Assembly (NCBI GenBank): GCA_015663065.1
Contig: DQSX01000023.1
Location: 1-16,747, forward strand
Length of the DNA stretch: 16,747 nucleotides
Direction of reading: 5' to 3'
From: Sulfurovum sp.
GTDB lineage: Bacteria > Campylobacterota > Campylobacteria > Campylobacterales > Sulfurovaceae
In this document: positions 1-6,239 of the stretch, one piece after another
Position numbering within the stretch: the stretch's first letter is position 1
How the letters are laid out: each line of letters begins with the position of its first letter
Program-made: the position numbers and the translations under genes
The notes under the pieces: model-generated
What the model was told of the DNA's origin: nothing
Database searches by the model: none
What the model saw: the letters and a program-made list of their open reading frames with translations, nothing else

Positions 1-1257
1 GATGATCAGGATATTTACTCTTACAAAAGCCTTTCACTCAATTTAGGTGCACTCTGGCAAATAGTAGGAGACAAAGAGCTTTCTCATCTTGTCCTACCGA
101 CTTTTACACCCAAAATACTCCCACCGCTTGACTCAGAAAATATTTTTGAAGCTATCGATAAACAGGATATCTTACTATACCATCCTTTTGACAGTTTTGA
201 ACCGGTTGTCAAGTTCATTAAACAAGCGGCTGCAGACACTGATACGATAGCTATTCGTATGACACTCTACCGTGCCGGTCCCAATTCTCCCATTGTTAAA
301 GCGTTGATCGATGCAGTGCGTGATGGTAAACAGGTGACGGTTCTGGTAGAACTCAAAGCACGTTTTGATGAAGAGAACAACTTACGATGGGCCAAAGCAC
401 TGGAAGATGCCGGAGCGCATGTTGTGTACGGGATTCCAGGACTTAAAGTCCATGCAAAGATCGCACAGATCATCAAACGAAAAGGGAAAAAACTGCAATC
501 TTACGTGCATCTGGCAACAGGGAATTACAACCCGAGCACTGCAAAGATCTATACTGACATCTCTTACTTCACTTCCAAAGAAGCTTTTTCTACAGATGCC
601 ACGCATTTTTTTCATTTCCTGACCGGTTTTTCAAGAACAACCAAGCTTGATACCCTCTTCATTTCCCCTTCACAGATCAAACCAAAACTGCTTAAACTCA
701 TAGAGAAAGAGGGTAAAGAGGGTAAAAACGGTCACATCATCCTCAAAGCAAACTCTCTGGTCGACACAGACATCATTAAAGCACTCTACAAAGCATCACA
801 AAATAACTGTAAAGTAGATCTGCTCATCCGTGGTATTTGCTGTTTAAAGCCGGGGATCAAAGGCATTTCAGAACATATCACTGTCTCTTCCATTATTGGT
901 AAATACCTGGAACATCCGCGTATCTATTTCTTTAAAAATGACAAAGTAAAATGTTATATCTCTTCTGCTGACCTGATGCCTCGGAATTTGGTAAGACGTG
1001 TGGAGCTGATGACTCCTATAATTGAAGAGAACCTCAGACAGAAGATCGAACAAATTCTCATACTGCAATTGGCAGACAACCAGTTAAGATGGTTCCTCAA
1101 AGAGGACGGAAATTATGTAAAAGTACCTCTTTTGGGAAAAGCGGTCAATAACCACAGAGTGTTAGAGTCTTACACCAACAAGATCCATGACAAAACAAAA
1201 AAAGAGACACCAGATTATGTAAGCCGTCTGGCAAATAGAATTTTAAAGGAGAACTAA
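1..1257 (+). CDS. ppk: Polyphosphate kinase 1, C-terminal part (5' end outside window)
   Basis: PPK1 reversibly makes polyphosphate from ATP. The reading frame is open from base 1, so the gene is cut by the window edge; about 418 residues are visible against roughly 690-700 for the family. The visible part holds the PLD-like catalytic domains. Near its start is YHPFDSFEPVV, then VLVELKARFDEENN, then GLKVHAK with the histidine that is phosphorylated in the family (codon 451-453), then VHLATGNYN (His codon 508-510) and YTDISYFT. The C-terminal end has the usual WFLKEDGNYV element. No frameshift or lost key residue is seen. The stop codon shares one base with the start of the next gene (TAATG at 1255-1259), so translation is probably coupled. 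Identity is secure from motif order; the N-terminal half cannot be judged. Confidence 0.95.
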   Translation, partial: DDQDIYSYKSLSLNLGALWQIVGDKELSHLVLPTFTPKILPPLDSENIFEAIDKQDILLYHPFDSFEPVVKFIKQAAADTDTIAIRMTLYRAGPNSPIVKALIDAVRDGKQVTVLVELKARFDEENNLRWAKALEDAGAHVVYGIPGLKVHAKIAQIIKRKGKKLQSYVHLATGNYNPSTAKIYTDISYFTSKEAFSTDATHFFHFLTGFSRTTKLDTLFISPSQIKPKLLKLIEKEGKEGKNGHIILKANSLVDTDIIKALYKASQNNCKVDLLIRGICCLKPGIKGISEHITVSSIIGKYLEHPRIYFFKNDKVKCYISSADLMPRNLVRRVELMTPIIEENLRQKIEQILILQLADNQLRWFLKEDGNYVKVPLLGKAVNNHRVLESYTNKIHDKTKKETPDYVSRLANRILKEN

Positions 1258-1781
1258 TGCTGTTACGATTTAAAGAGTGGACACCCCAACTTCAAAAAAA
1301 TGCCTGGGTAGCAGAAGGTGCTTCTGTCATAGGACGTGTAAGTATGGGAGAAGATTCTGCAGTATGGTTTGGCTGTGTGGTTCGCGGAGATGTACACTTC
1401 ATCACCATTGGTGACAGAACAAACATCCAGGACCTCAGTATGATCCATGTTACCCACCATAAAAAAGCAGATATGTCTGATGGAAACCCAACACATATCG
1501 GCTCAGACGTTACCGTCGGACACCGCGTCATGCTGCACGGCTGTACCATAGAAGATGCCTGCCTCATAGGGATGTCTGCTACCATTCTTGATGGTGCGGT
1601 CATAGGCAAAGAGTCCATTGTCGGTGCAGGATCTCTGGTCACTAAAAACAAAGTTTTCCCTGCACGAAGCCTCATTATGGGATCTCCAGCTAAAGTGGTA
1701 CGTGAGTTGACAGATGATGAAGTGACAGAGTTGTATGCTTCGGCTGAGAGATATGTAAAATTTAAAAATGAGTACCTGTAA
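1257..1781 (+). CDS. Gamma carbonic anhydrase family protein (left-handed beta-helix)
   Basis: The 174-residue protein has the repeating hexapeptide pattern ([IV]-G-x4) of a left-handed beta-helix over about residues 22-145, followed by a C-terminal helix (LTDDEVTELYASAERY), the usual layout of YrdA/CaiE/gamma-CA-like proteins. The likely metal-binding histidines are His64 in SMIHVTHH and His89 and His94 in TVGHRVMLHGC. The RGDVHFITIGDRTNIQD element of the family is also present. Family members are trimers binding Zn or Fe. Some hydrate CO2, but many YrdA-type members have no shown activity, so CO2/bicarbonate chemistry is inference. The ATG overlaps the ppk stop by one base and is preceded by AAAGGAG at about 1245-1251. 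It probably belongs to one transcript with ppk and the following membrane-protein gene. Confidence 0.9.
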   Translation: MLLRFKEWTPQLQKNAWVAEGASVIGRVSMGEDSAVWFGCVVRGDVHFITIGDRTNIQDLSMIHVTHHKKADMSDGNPTHIGSDVTVGHRVMLHGCTIEDACLIGMSATILDGAVIGKESIVGAGSLVTKNKVFPARSLIMGSPAKVVRELTDDEVTELYASAERYVKFKNEYL

Positions 1782-1783
1782 CC

Positions 1784-2440
1784 ATGAACCAATCCATTAC
1801 TAAAAGCTTTAAAGACATTTTCTCACCGACTGTACTCTATTTTGTAGCAAAGATCACCATACTTTCTATTGCCGTGACTGCTGTCATTATTTGGATCTTC
1901 AAAGGTTTGCTTATAAGCTTCATTACAAGCTATCTTTCATGGATACCATGGGAGTGGGTGCAAACAACCGGTGCTTCTGTTGCAACGATTGCTTTGGCCT
2001 ATATGCTTTTTATTATGGTGCTCTCCATCATGACATCACTTATGGTAGAGCCACTACTGATTCAACTGGCTAAAAAGCACTATCCCGACACCCCTGTTGT
2101 CGGTACTGCCAATGTCAGTACCTCAGTGCTGCTCAGCCTTAAATCAGGATTCATCTTTTTAATTCTTTTTCTTTTTACATTTCCCGTCATGTTCATCCCT
2201 CTTGTCGGTGCTGTATGGATGCTTTGGCTCTGGTCTATTCTGCTCAAAGCACCCACCATTTATGATGTAAGTTCTCTGTTCATTACAGATAAGAAAGAGA
2301 TAAAAGAGAAGACAAAAAAATCTACGCTCATGGCGATGGTGGCAGCGGGGTTTAACTATGTTCCTGTAGTGAATATATTTGCACCTGTGTTTGCACAGAT
2401 CTTATTTTTACATCACATATTAAGAAGTAAAAAAGTTTAA
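1784..2440 (+). CDS. EI24/CysZ-like integral membrane protein
   Basis: The 218-residue, strongly hydrophobic protein has about four membrane segments, near residues 18-48, 67-88, 120-152 and 184-208. The layout, with the element SLMVEPLLIQLAKKHYPDTP after the second segment and a proline-rich FPVMFIPLVGAVW hairpin in the third, matches proteins annotated as EI24 domain-containing in Campylobacterota. CysZ in this superfamily mediates sulfate uptake. Similarity to CysZ is general, and sulfate transport should not be assumed. The ATG lies two bases after the carbonic anhydrase stop, so the two are probably co-translated. A strong terminator follows, making this the last gene of the ppk group. 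Assignment rests on topology and overall resemblance rather than catalytic residues. Confidence 0.7.
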   Translation: MNQSITKSFKDIFSPTVLYFVAKITILSIAVTAVIIWIFKGLLISFITSYLSWIPWEWVQTTGASVATIALAYMLFIMVLSIMTSLMVEPLLIQLAKKHYPDTPVVGTANVSTSVLLSLKSGFIFLILFLFTFPVMFIPLVGAVWMLWLWSILLKAPTIYDVSSLFITDKKEIKEKTKKSTLMAMVAAGFNYVPVVNIFAPVFAQILFLHHILRSKKV

Positions 2441-2467
2441 ATTCAACACATGAGTTTTTTGCTCTTC

Positions 2468-2535
2468 AGGAACCTGAAACTTGTTTCAGAAAAATATATC
2501 TTACCGAAACAAGTTTCGGGTTCCTAAGTTTTTTT
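2468..2535 (+). terminator. Rho-independent terminator after the ppk group, made of nested palindromes
   Basis: A 20-bp stem (2468-2487 with 2506-2525, one G-T wobble) closes an 18-base loop and is followed by seven Ts at 2529-2535, a classic intrinsic terminator for the + strand. The distal arm overlaps the stop codon (2524-2526) of the convergent exonuclease gene. No T-run is seen for the - strand side, so it need not terminate that transcript. Each arm is itself palindromic: CTGAAACTTGTTTCAG at 2474-2489 and CCGAAACAAGTTTCGG at 2504-2519. Confidence 0.8.
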
Positions 2536-3309
2536 AATCCGTCGTTCTTTTTTACTGGAAGTTGAAAAACGAATAAGGTCATCTGCTGTTTTTACATACT
2601 CAGGTACAGTTTCCAAACTTTTCTCCATTACTTTATTGGCACAGACTGCATCTGAAAAAGCACGATGATGTTTCGCTGTCTCCATACCCAAAGAGGCTAT
2701 GAGATAGCCTAAACCATAACGTTCAGATTCAAAAGTACGTCTTGCCAGGTCTATGGTACAGAGTTTTGGATTTCCTATGCTGCCCAGGCCAAAGCGGTCA
2801 AAAGAGGCATTTAAAAAACTGTAGTCAAAATCTACATTATGCGCGACAAACACTGCATCTTCCATAAAATGCCTTAAGCCTATCAGCGCTTCGCGTCTAC
2901 TGGGGGCCCCAATGAGGTCTTCTGGTTCAATACCGGTGATCTTGGTAATGTACTCAGGAAGAAAAGCACACTCCACAAAGGTTTCATACTCCCCAAGCAC
3001 TTGTCCGTTCTGCACCATGATCGCCCCTATTTCTATGACTTGGGAAGTACCCGGTTTGGACCCGTTTGTCTCTATATCGATCACACAGTATTTTTGCTTC
3101 CGATAAGGGGTGAAAAAAGTTTCCAGCCTGTATCCACCACCCTCCTGTTGCGTGATAGGATAACCGGAAGCTTGCAATAAAATAAAGATCGTATCGCTGT
3201 CTTCCAAAAGTGTTGTGTACTTTACAGCAATATGTTTATACTGTGCTTCACTCAATACTCCGTCATGTTTACGAAATGCGGTGGTCAGTTCGTCAAATAC
3301 TTTTTGCAT
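2524..3309 (-). CDS. 3'-5' exonuclease, DnaQ/epsilon-like (DEDDh)
   Basis: The 261-residue protein carries a DEDDh exonuclease domain over about residues 73-235. Exo I is VIDIETNG (Asp78, Glu80), Exo II is VAHNVDFD (Asp162) and Exo III is HRAFSD (His215, Asp220). All metal-binding acidic residues and the general-base histidine are present, so it should be active. About 70 N-terminal residues precede the domain (predicted helical, no known motif), as in the Campylobacter proteins annotated as DNA polymerase III epsilon. Whether it is the replicative proofreading subunit or a separate nuclease cannot be told from sequence alone. The ATG lies inside the 3' end of trpF (17-base overlap), with only a weak Shine-Dalgarno sequence, which suggests coupling. 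Transcription probably comes from rpe-trpF. Confidence 0.88.
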   Translation of the reverse strand: MQKVFDELTTAFRKHDGVLSEAQYKHIAVKYTTLLEDSDTIFILLQASGYPITQQEGGGYRLETFFTPYRKQKYCVIDIETNGSKPGTSQVIEIGAIMVQNGQVLGEYETFVECAFLPEYITKITGIEPEDLIGAPSRREALIGLRHFMEDAVFVAHNVDFDYSFLNASFDRFGLGSIGNPKLCTIDLARRTFESERYGLGYLIASLGMETAKHHRAFSDAVCANKVMEKSLETVPEYVKTADDLIRFSTSSKKERRIKKT

Positions 3310-3883
3310 GGGCGATAAAACGCTCTACTTTCTTTGGGTCTTTTTTACCTTTGATCGATTCGACACCCGAAGAGATATCTACCCCGTAAAAGCCGTATTT
3401 TTTTACTTCTGAAATATTTTCAGGGTTCAGTCCGCCGGCAAGTATGATCTTTGAACAGTCCACACCGTCAAACCACTCCAGGTTCAAACGTTTTCCACTT
3501 CCGCCATACGCTTCACAATAGGCATCTACCAAACGGTAGCGGTTTGAAAACCTATGGACATCTTCAGGCTTTTGGGCACGTACCACAGGCAATGTTTTCA
3601 AAGCAATGGCATCCAGTAATTCTTCATCCACTTCAAAATGTATCTGCGCCAAAGAGATATCAGAATACCTGCAAACAGTGTCGATGGTTTCTACACCTTC
3701 ATTGACAAAAAGCCCTACCCTTTCTACAAAAGGCGGAAGCTGATCAATAATTCTTTTGGCAGCTTCAGGGGTTATGTATCGCGGTGACTGGTTGTAAAAT
3801 ACAAATCCCAAGGCATCTGCACCGCACGCTACGGCATGCAGTGCATCTCTCAGGGTTGTGATACCACAGATCTTTACTCTCAA
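3293..3883 (-). CDS. trpF: Phosphoribosylanthranilate isomerase
   Basis: TrpF catalyses the Amadori rearrangement of phosphoribosylanthranilate to CdRP in tryptophan synthesis. The 196-residue (beta/alpha)8 barrel has the expected blocks in order: VKICGITTLRDA with the catalytic cysteine (Cys6), GADALGFVFYNQSPRYI, VGLFVNE, the DAYCEAYGGSGK region with the catalytic aspartate, IILAGGLNPENI, and the phosphate-binding VDISSGVES. The start is TTG (3881-3883) with AAGGA six bases upstream; no ATG fits the conserved N-terminus. It lies downstream of rpe and overlaps the exonuclease gene by 17 bases. No other trp gene is in the window, so trpF is detached from any trp operon. Residues QIHFE where QLHG is usual are a mild deviation. 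Confidence 0.93.
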   Translation of the reverse strand: MRVKICGITTLRDALHAVACGADALGFVFYNQSPRYITPEAAKRIIDQLPPFVERVGLFVNEGVETIDTVCRYSDISLAQIHFEVDEELLDAIALKTLPVVRAQKPEDVHRFSNRYRLVDAYCEAYGGSGKRLNLEWFDGVDCSKIILAGGLNPENISEVKKYGFYGVDISSGVESIKGKKDPKKVERFIAHAKSI

Positions 3884-3913
3884 GGTTTTCCTTTTTACTC
3901 TATATACGTCATT

Positions 3914-3986
3914 CTGAACTTGATTCAGGATCCCCTTGGATTCATAATTATTCTTGAACCTTGAAGAGATCCTGAATCAAGTTCAG
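3914..3986. repeat. Perfect 19-bp inverted repeat (REP-like) between rpe and trpF
   Basis: CTGAACTTGATTCAGGATC at 3914-3932 is repeated as its exact reverse complement at 3968-3986, with a 35-base spacer. Each arm also has internal symmetry (CTGAA...TTCAG). The core resembles that of the terminator palindromes at 2474-2519, so both look like members of one dispersed palindromic family. In the rpe-trpF transcript it would fold into a stable stem, but no T-run follows. It could stabilise the upstream mRNA or cause partial termination before trpF. Confidence 0.75.
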
Positions 3987-3999
3987 GACAGTGTTGATT

Positions 4000-4641
4000 T
4001 TATTTCAACGCAGAGATGGCTTGCTCTATACCCTCAGGATGTTTATAGACAAAAGAACCTGCAACCACCACATCAACCCCTGCTGCTTCCAACTCTTTAA
4101 CATTCACATCATTTACACCGCCGTCTACCTCTATAAGACAGTCAGGGTTTCTTTTTTCTATCAGTGCTTTGAGTCTCTGGGCTCTTTCTATGACCGAAGT
4201 AATGAACTTTTGTCCGCCAAAACCCGGGTTCACAGACATCAGCAGTACCATGTCTACATCTTCAAGTAAAAACTCGATGGCTTCAGGCGGGGTGTGCGGG
4301 TTGAGTGTAATAGCCGGTCTGATACCTAAAGCACGGATCTTTTGGATGAGCCTATGCGGGTGCTTCTCCTCTTCAATATGAAAAGAGATATATCCCGGGT
4401 TCAAAGGGGCAAAAAGATCTACAAAAAAAGAGTTATTCTCTACCATAAGGTGAATATCTAAAGGTTTTGTGGCTGCTTTTGCTACGGCTTCAACAACTAC
4501 CGGACCGATGGTCAGGTTGGGCACGAAGTGACCATCCATCACATCCACATGGACAAGGTCACATCCGCCTTCACAAATGGCTTCAACATCACGGGCCAAA
4601 TATCCGAAATCTGCTGAGAGAATACTGGGGGCTACTAACAT
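4000..4641 (-). CDS. rpe: Ribulose-phosphate 3-epimerase
   Basis: Rpe interconverts ribulose-5-phosphate and xylulose-5-phosphate in the pentose phosphate and Calvin cycles. The 213-residue TIM barrel has the family signatures APSILSADF near the N-terminus, HVDVMDGHFVPN (His31, Asp33), DIHLMV (His64), MSVNPGFGGQKF and IEVDGGV (Asp173). Together these give the metal ligands (His31, Asp33, His64, Asp173) and the acid/base aspartates. The ATG at 4639-4641 has AGAGGA a few bases upstream and a TATAAT box on the - strand at 4671-4676. It is the first gene of the rpe-trpF-exonuclease transcript and is divergent from rpmB. Length and motifs are normal. Confidence 0.95.
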   Translation of the reverse strand: MLVAPSILSADFGYLARDVEAICEGGCDLVHVDVMDGHFVPNLTIGPVVVEAVAKAATKPLDIHLMVENNSFFVDLFAPLNPGYISFHIEEEKHPHRLIQKIRALGIRPAITLNPHTPPEAIEFLLEDVDMVLLMSVNPGFGGQKFITSVIERAQRLKALIEKRNPDCLIEVDGGVNDVNVKELEAAGVDVVVAGSFVYKHPEGIEQAISALK

Positions 4642-4670
4642 GAAATTCCTCTAACTGTTCAATTTTATGG

Positions 4671-4676
4671 ATTATA
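4671..4676 (-). promoter_or_regulatory. Probable -10 box of the rpe promoter
   Basis: The - strand reads TATAAT here, 30 bases before the rpe start, with no convincing -35 hexamer, as is common for Campylobacterota sigma-70 promoters. The divergent region 4642-4844 holds this and the rpmB promoter. Confidence 0.5.
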
Positions 4677-4752
4677 TCATAGCGTCTATAAGTGGCGGGT
4701 AAACCCACCCTGTGCGTTATCTGTGAAAAAATGCATTATTTACCAACGTTAA

Positions 4753-4781
4753 GCAAAATTTATGCTTTTTTTGTCTATAAT
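4753..4781 (+). promoter_or_regulatory. rpmB promoter, Campylobacterota type
   Basis: A run of seven Ts followed by GTC and TATAAT (4776-4781) closely matches the Campylobacter/Helicobacter sigma-70 pattern of a T-rich stretch, G and extended TATAAT in place of a -35 box. It lies 63 bases upstream of the rpmB ATG. The longer in-frame reading that begins at 4692 would place this promoter inside the gene, which supports the downstream start. Confidence 0.7.
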
Positions 4782-4844
4782 CGCACAAAATATTCGAGAT
4801 TGCAAACCCAAATGTCTGCATCTACATTAAAAGAAGGTACTATC

Positions 4845-5057
4845 ATGTCAAGAAAATGCGAAATTTCTGGTAAAGGTCCGCTTGTTGGAAACAACGTTTC
4901 TCACGCGAACAACAAAACAAAAAGAAGACAACTTCCAAACTTGAGATCTGTAAAGATCACACTTGAGGACGGAACAACAAAAAGAATCAAAGTTGCTGCT
5001 TCTACACTTAGAACAATGAAGAAAAAAGCTGCTCAAGCTACTGCTGTAGCAAGCTAA
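4845..5057 (+). CDS. rpmB: 50S ribosomal protein L28
   Basis: The 70-residue basic protein has the L28 pattern: MSRKCEISGKGPLVGNNVSH with the family's C-x2-[ST]-GK-x-P-x2-GNxVSH-type start, then NNKTKRRQLPNLRS, then a lysine-rich tail. It is a component of the large ribosomal subunit. The reading frame is open further upstream to 4692, but the chosen ATG at 4845 has AGAAGG seven bases upstream, begins exactly at the conserved N-terminus and lies downstream of a good promoter. A T-rich/A-rich hairpin follows before the K+ channel gene. The pairing of rpmB with a potassium channel gene is one I recall from H. pylori. Confidence 0.96.
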   Translation: MSRKCEISGKGPLVGNNVSHANNKTKRRQLPNLRSVKITLEDGTTKRIKVAASTLRTMKKKAAQATAVAS

Positions 5058-5098
5058 GCTTTTTTCAGCACAGCTTTGTTTAGTTTTGCTGAAAAAGC
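5058..5098 (+). terminator. Hairpin between rpmB and the K+ channel gene, possible attenuator
   Basis: GCTTTTTTCAGCA (5058-5070) pairs with TGCTGAAAAAGC (5087-5098), one T bulged, around a 16-base loop. It starts right after the rpmB stop and ends 10 bases before the channel ATG. There is no T-run after the stem, so full termination is doubtful; it may lower downstream expression or protect rpmB mRNA. Confidence 0.45.
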
Positions 5099-5108
5099 GT
5101 CCTGATTA

Positions 5109-6239
5109 ATGGGACCCACTCAAAAAATCAAAAAGTTTCTCGGATGGAGAAGCACCCCAAAACCACATATCACCCTAAATGACGAATATTATGGTCATTT
5201 AGCCCTTTTTAGACTTCCACTCGCACTTACCGTATTTATTATGCTTATCGGAACGATGGGTTATATGATCATTGACGGATTTCCGCTTATGGATGCCATT
5301 TATCAGACAGGTATCACCTTTACCACTGTTGGGTTTGGTGAGATACACCACATTTCAGACATGGGACGCATCTTTACCATTACCCTTATCATTTTTGGAT
5401 TTATCGTCTTTTCCATTGCCGTTGGTATTATTGCAGAAGTGGTTAAAAAAGGTGAATTTCAAAAAACTGCCAAGGAGCGTAAAATGCTTTATGAGATAGC
5501 CAGACTTAAACAACACTTTGTGGTCTGTTACCACAACGAATTTACCATTCAGGTCACCAAACAATTACGTGCCAATCACATTCCTTTTGTGGTGGTTGAC
5601 CCAAGAGAAGACCTTGAAGATATTGCAAAAAAATACCACTATCCTTATTTTGTAGTGGCAGAACCGCATACCGAAGCAGGCATACTCAAGTCACATCTCT
5701 CTTCTGCAAAAGGTGTCATTACACTGGCAGACAATGTCGCAGACAACATTGCAACTATTGCCTCTGCAAGACTTTATGAAAATGAGATCGGCCGTTCACG
5801 TAAATTTTTGATCATTGCCAACGCAAAAAGCAATGAAGATGATCAGAAGCTCCTTAAGCTTGGAGCCAACAAAGTCGTCACCGCAACCAAACTCATGGCA
5901 GAGCGTATCAATGCGATGGCGGCAAGACCCGATATGGAGAACCTGCTTCAGGAGTTCCTTTACAAAAAAGATACCCCTCTGGACATGGAAGAGGCAAAAG
6001 TCTCCAAAACATCATGGCTGACACTTCAAAAGATCAAGACAGCACGTTTCAGAGACATTGCCAATGTAACGATCATCGGGATCCGACAGAAAGACAACAA
6101 GTTCATTCCTATGCCAAAAGGTGATACCATTATCATGCCTGAATCCAAACTGCTTCTTATCGGTACAGAAAAGGGCATACGGACTGCCAAGAAGATCATA
6201 CGTAAAAAAGAGAAACCTGAAGAGTTAAAATATGTTTAA
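5109..6239 (+). CDS. Two-TM potassium channel with RCK (TrkA-N/TrkA-C) domains
   Basis: The 376-residue inner-membrane protein has TM1 at about 32-54, a pore helix and selectivity filter TVGFGE at 73-78, and TM2 at about 86-110. A cytoplasmic RCK N-terminal domain follows (about 136-270: HFVVCYHNEF, VVVDPRED, VITLADNVADNIATI). The RCK C-terminal domain covers about 298-366. The filter is a TVG[YF]G variant with Glu in place of Asp. The usual Rossmann glycine motif (GxGxxG) after the first RCK strand is replaced by CYHNEF, so NAD(H)/ATP binding of the canonical type is unlikely. The ATG at 5109 lacks a clear Shine-Dalgarno sequence and lies 10 bases after the rpmB hairpin. The gene overlaps argJ by 8 bases. 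The family conducts K+ for homeostasis. Confidence 0.9.
   Translation: MGPTQKIKKFLGWRSTPKPHITLNDEYYGHLALFRLPLALTVFIMLIGTMGYMIIDGFPLMDAIYQTGITFTTVGFGEIHHISDMGRIFTITLIIFGFIVFSIAVGIIAEVVKKGEFQKTAKERKMLYEIARLKQHFVVCYHNEFTIQVTKQLRANHIPFVVVDPREDLEDIAKKYHYPYFVVAEPHTEAGILKSHLSSAKGVITLADNVADNIATIASARLYENEIGRSRKFLIIANAKSNEDDQKLLKLGANKVVTATKLMAERINAMAARPDMENLLQEFLYKKDTPLDMEEAKVSKTSWLTLQKIKTARFRDIANVTIIGIRQKDNKFIPMPKGDTIIMPESKLLLIGTEKGIRTAKKIIRKKEKPEELKYV

Noticed and set aside
1292..1792. 166-codon open frame antisense to the gamma carbonic anhydrase gene
   Set aside because: It mirrors a well-supported gene in the opposite strand and shows no family motifs.
2468..3986. The palindromes as a CRISPR array
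   Set aside because: There are only two separated sites of facing inverted copies, with no regular direct repeats, no similar-length spacers and no cas genes.
4692..4844. N-terminal extension of rpmB starting at 4692
   Set aside because: It would put the T-tract/TATAAT promoter and Shine-Dalgarno sequence inside the gene, and L28 starts at the conserved MSRKCEISGK.
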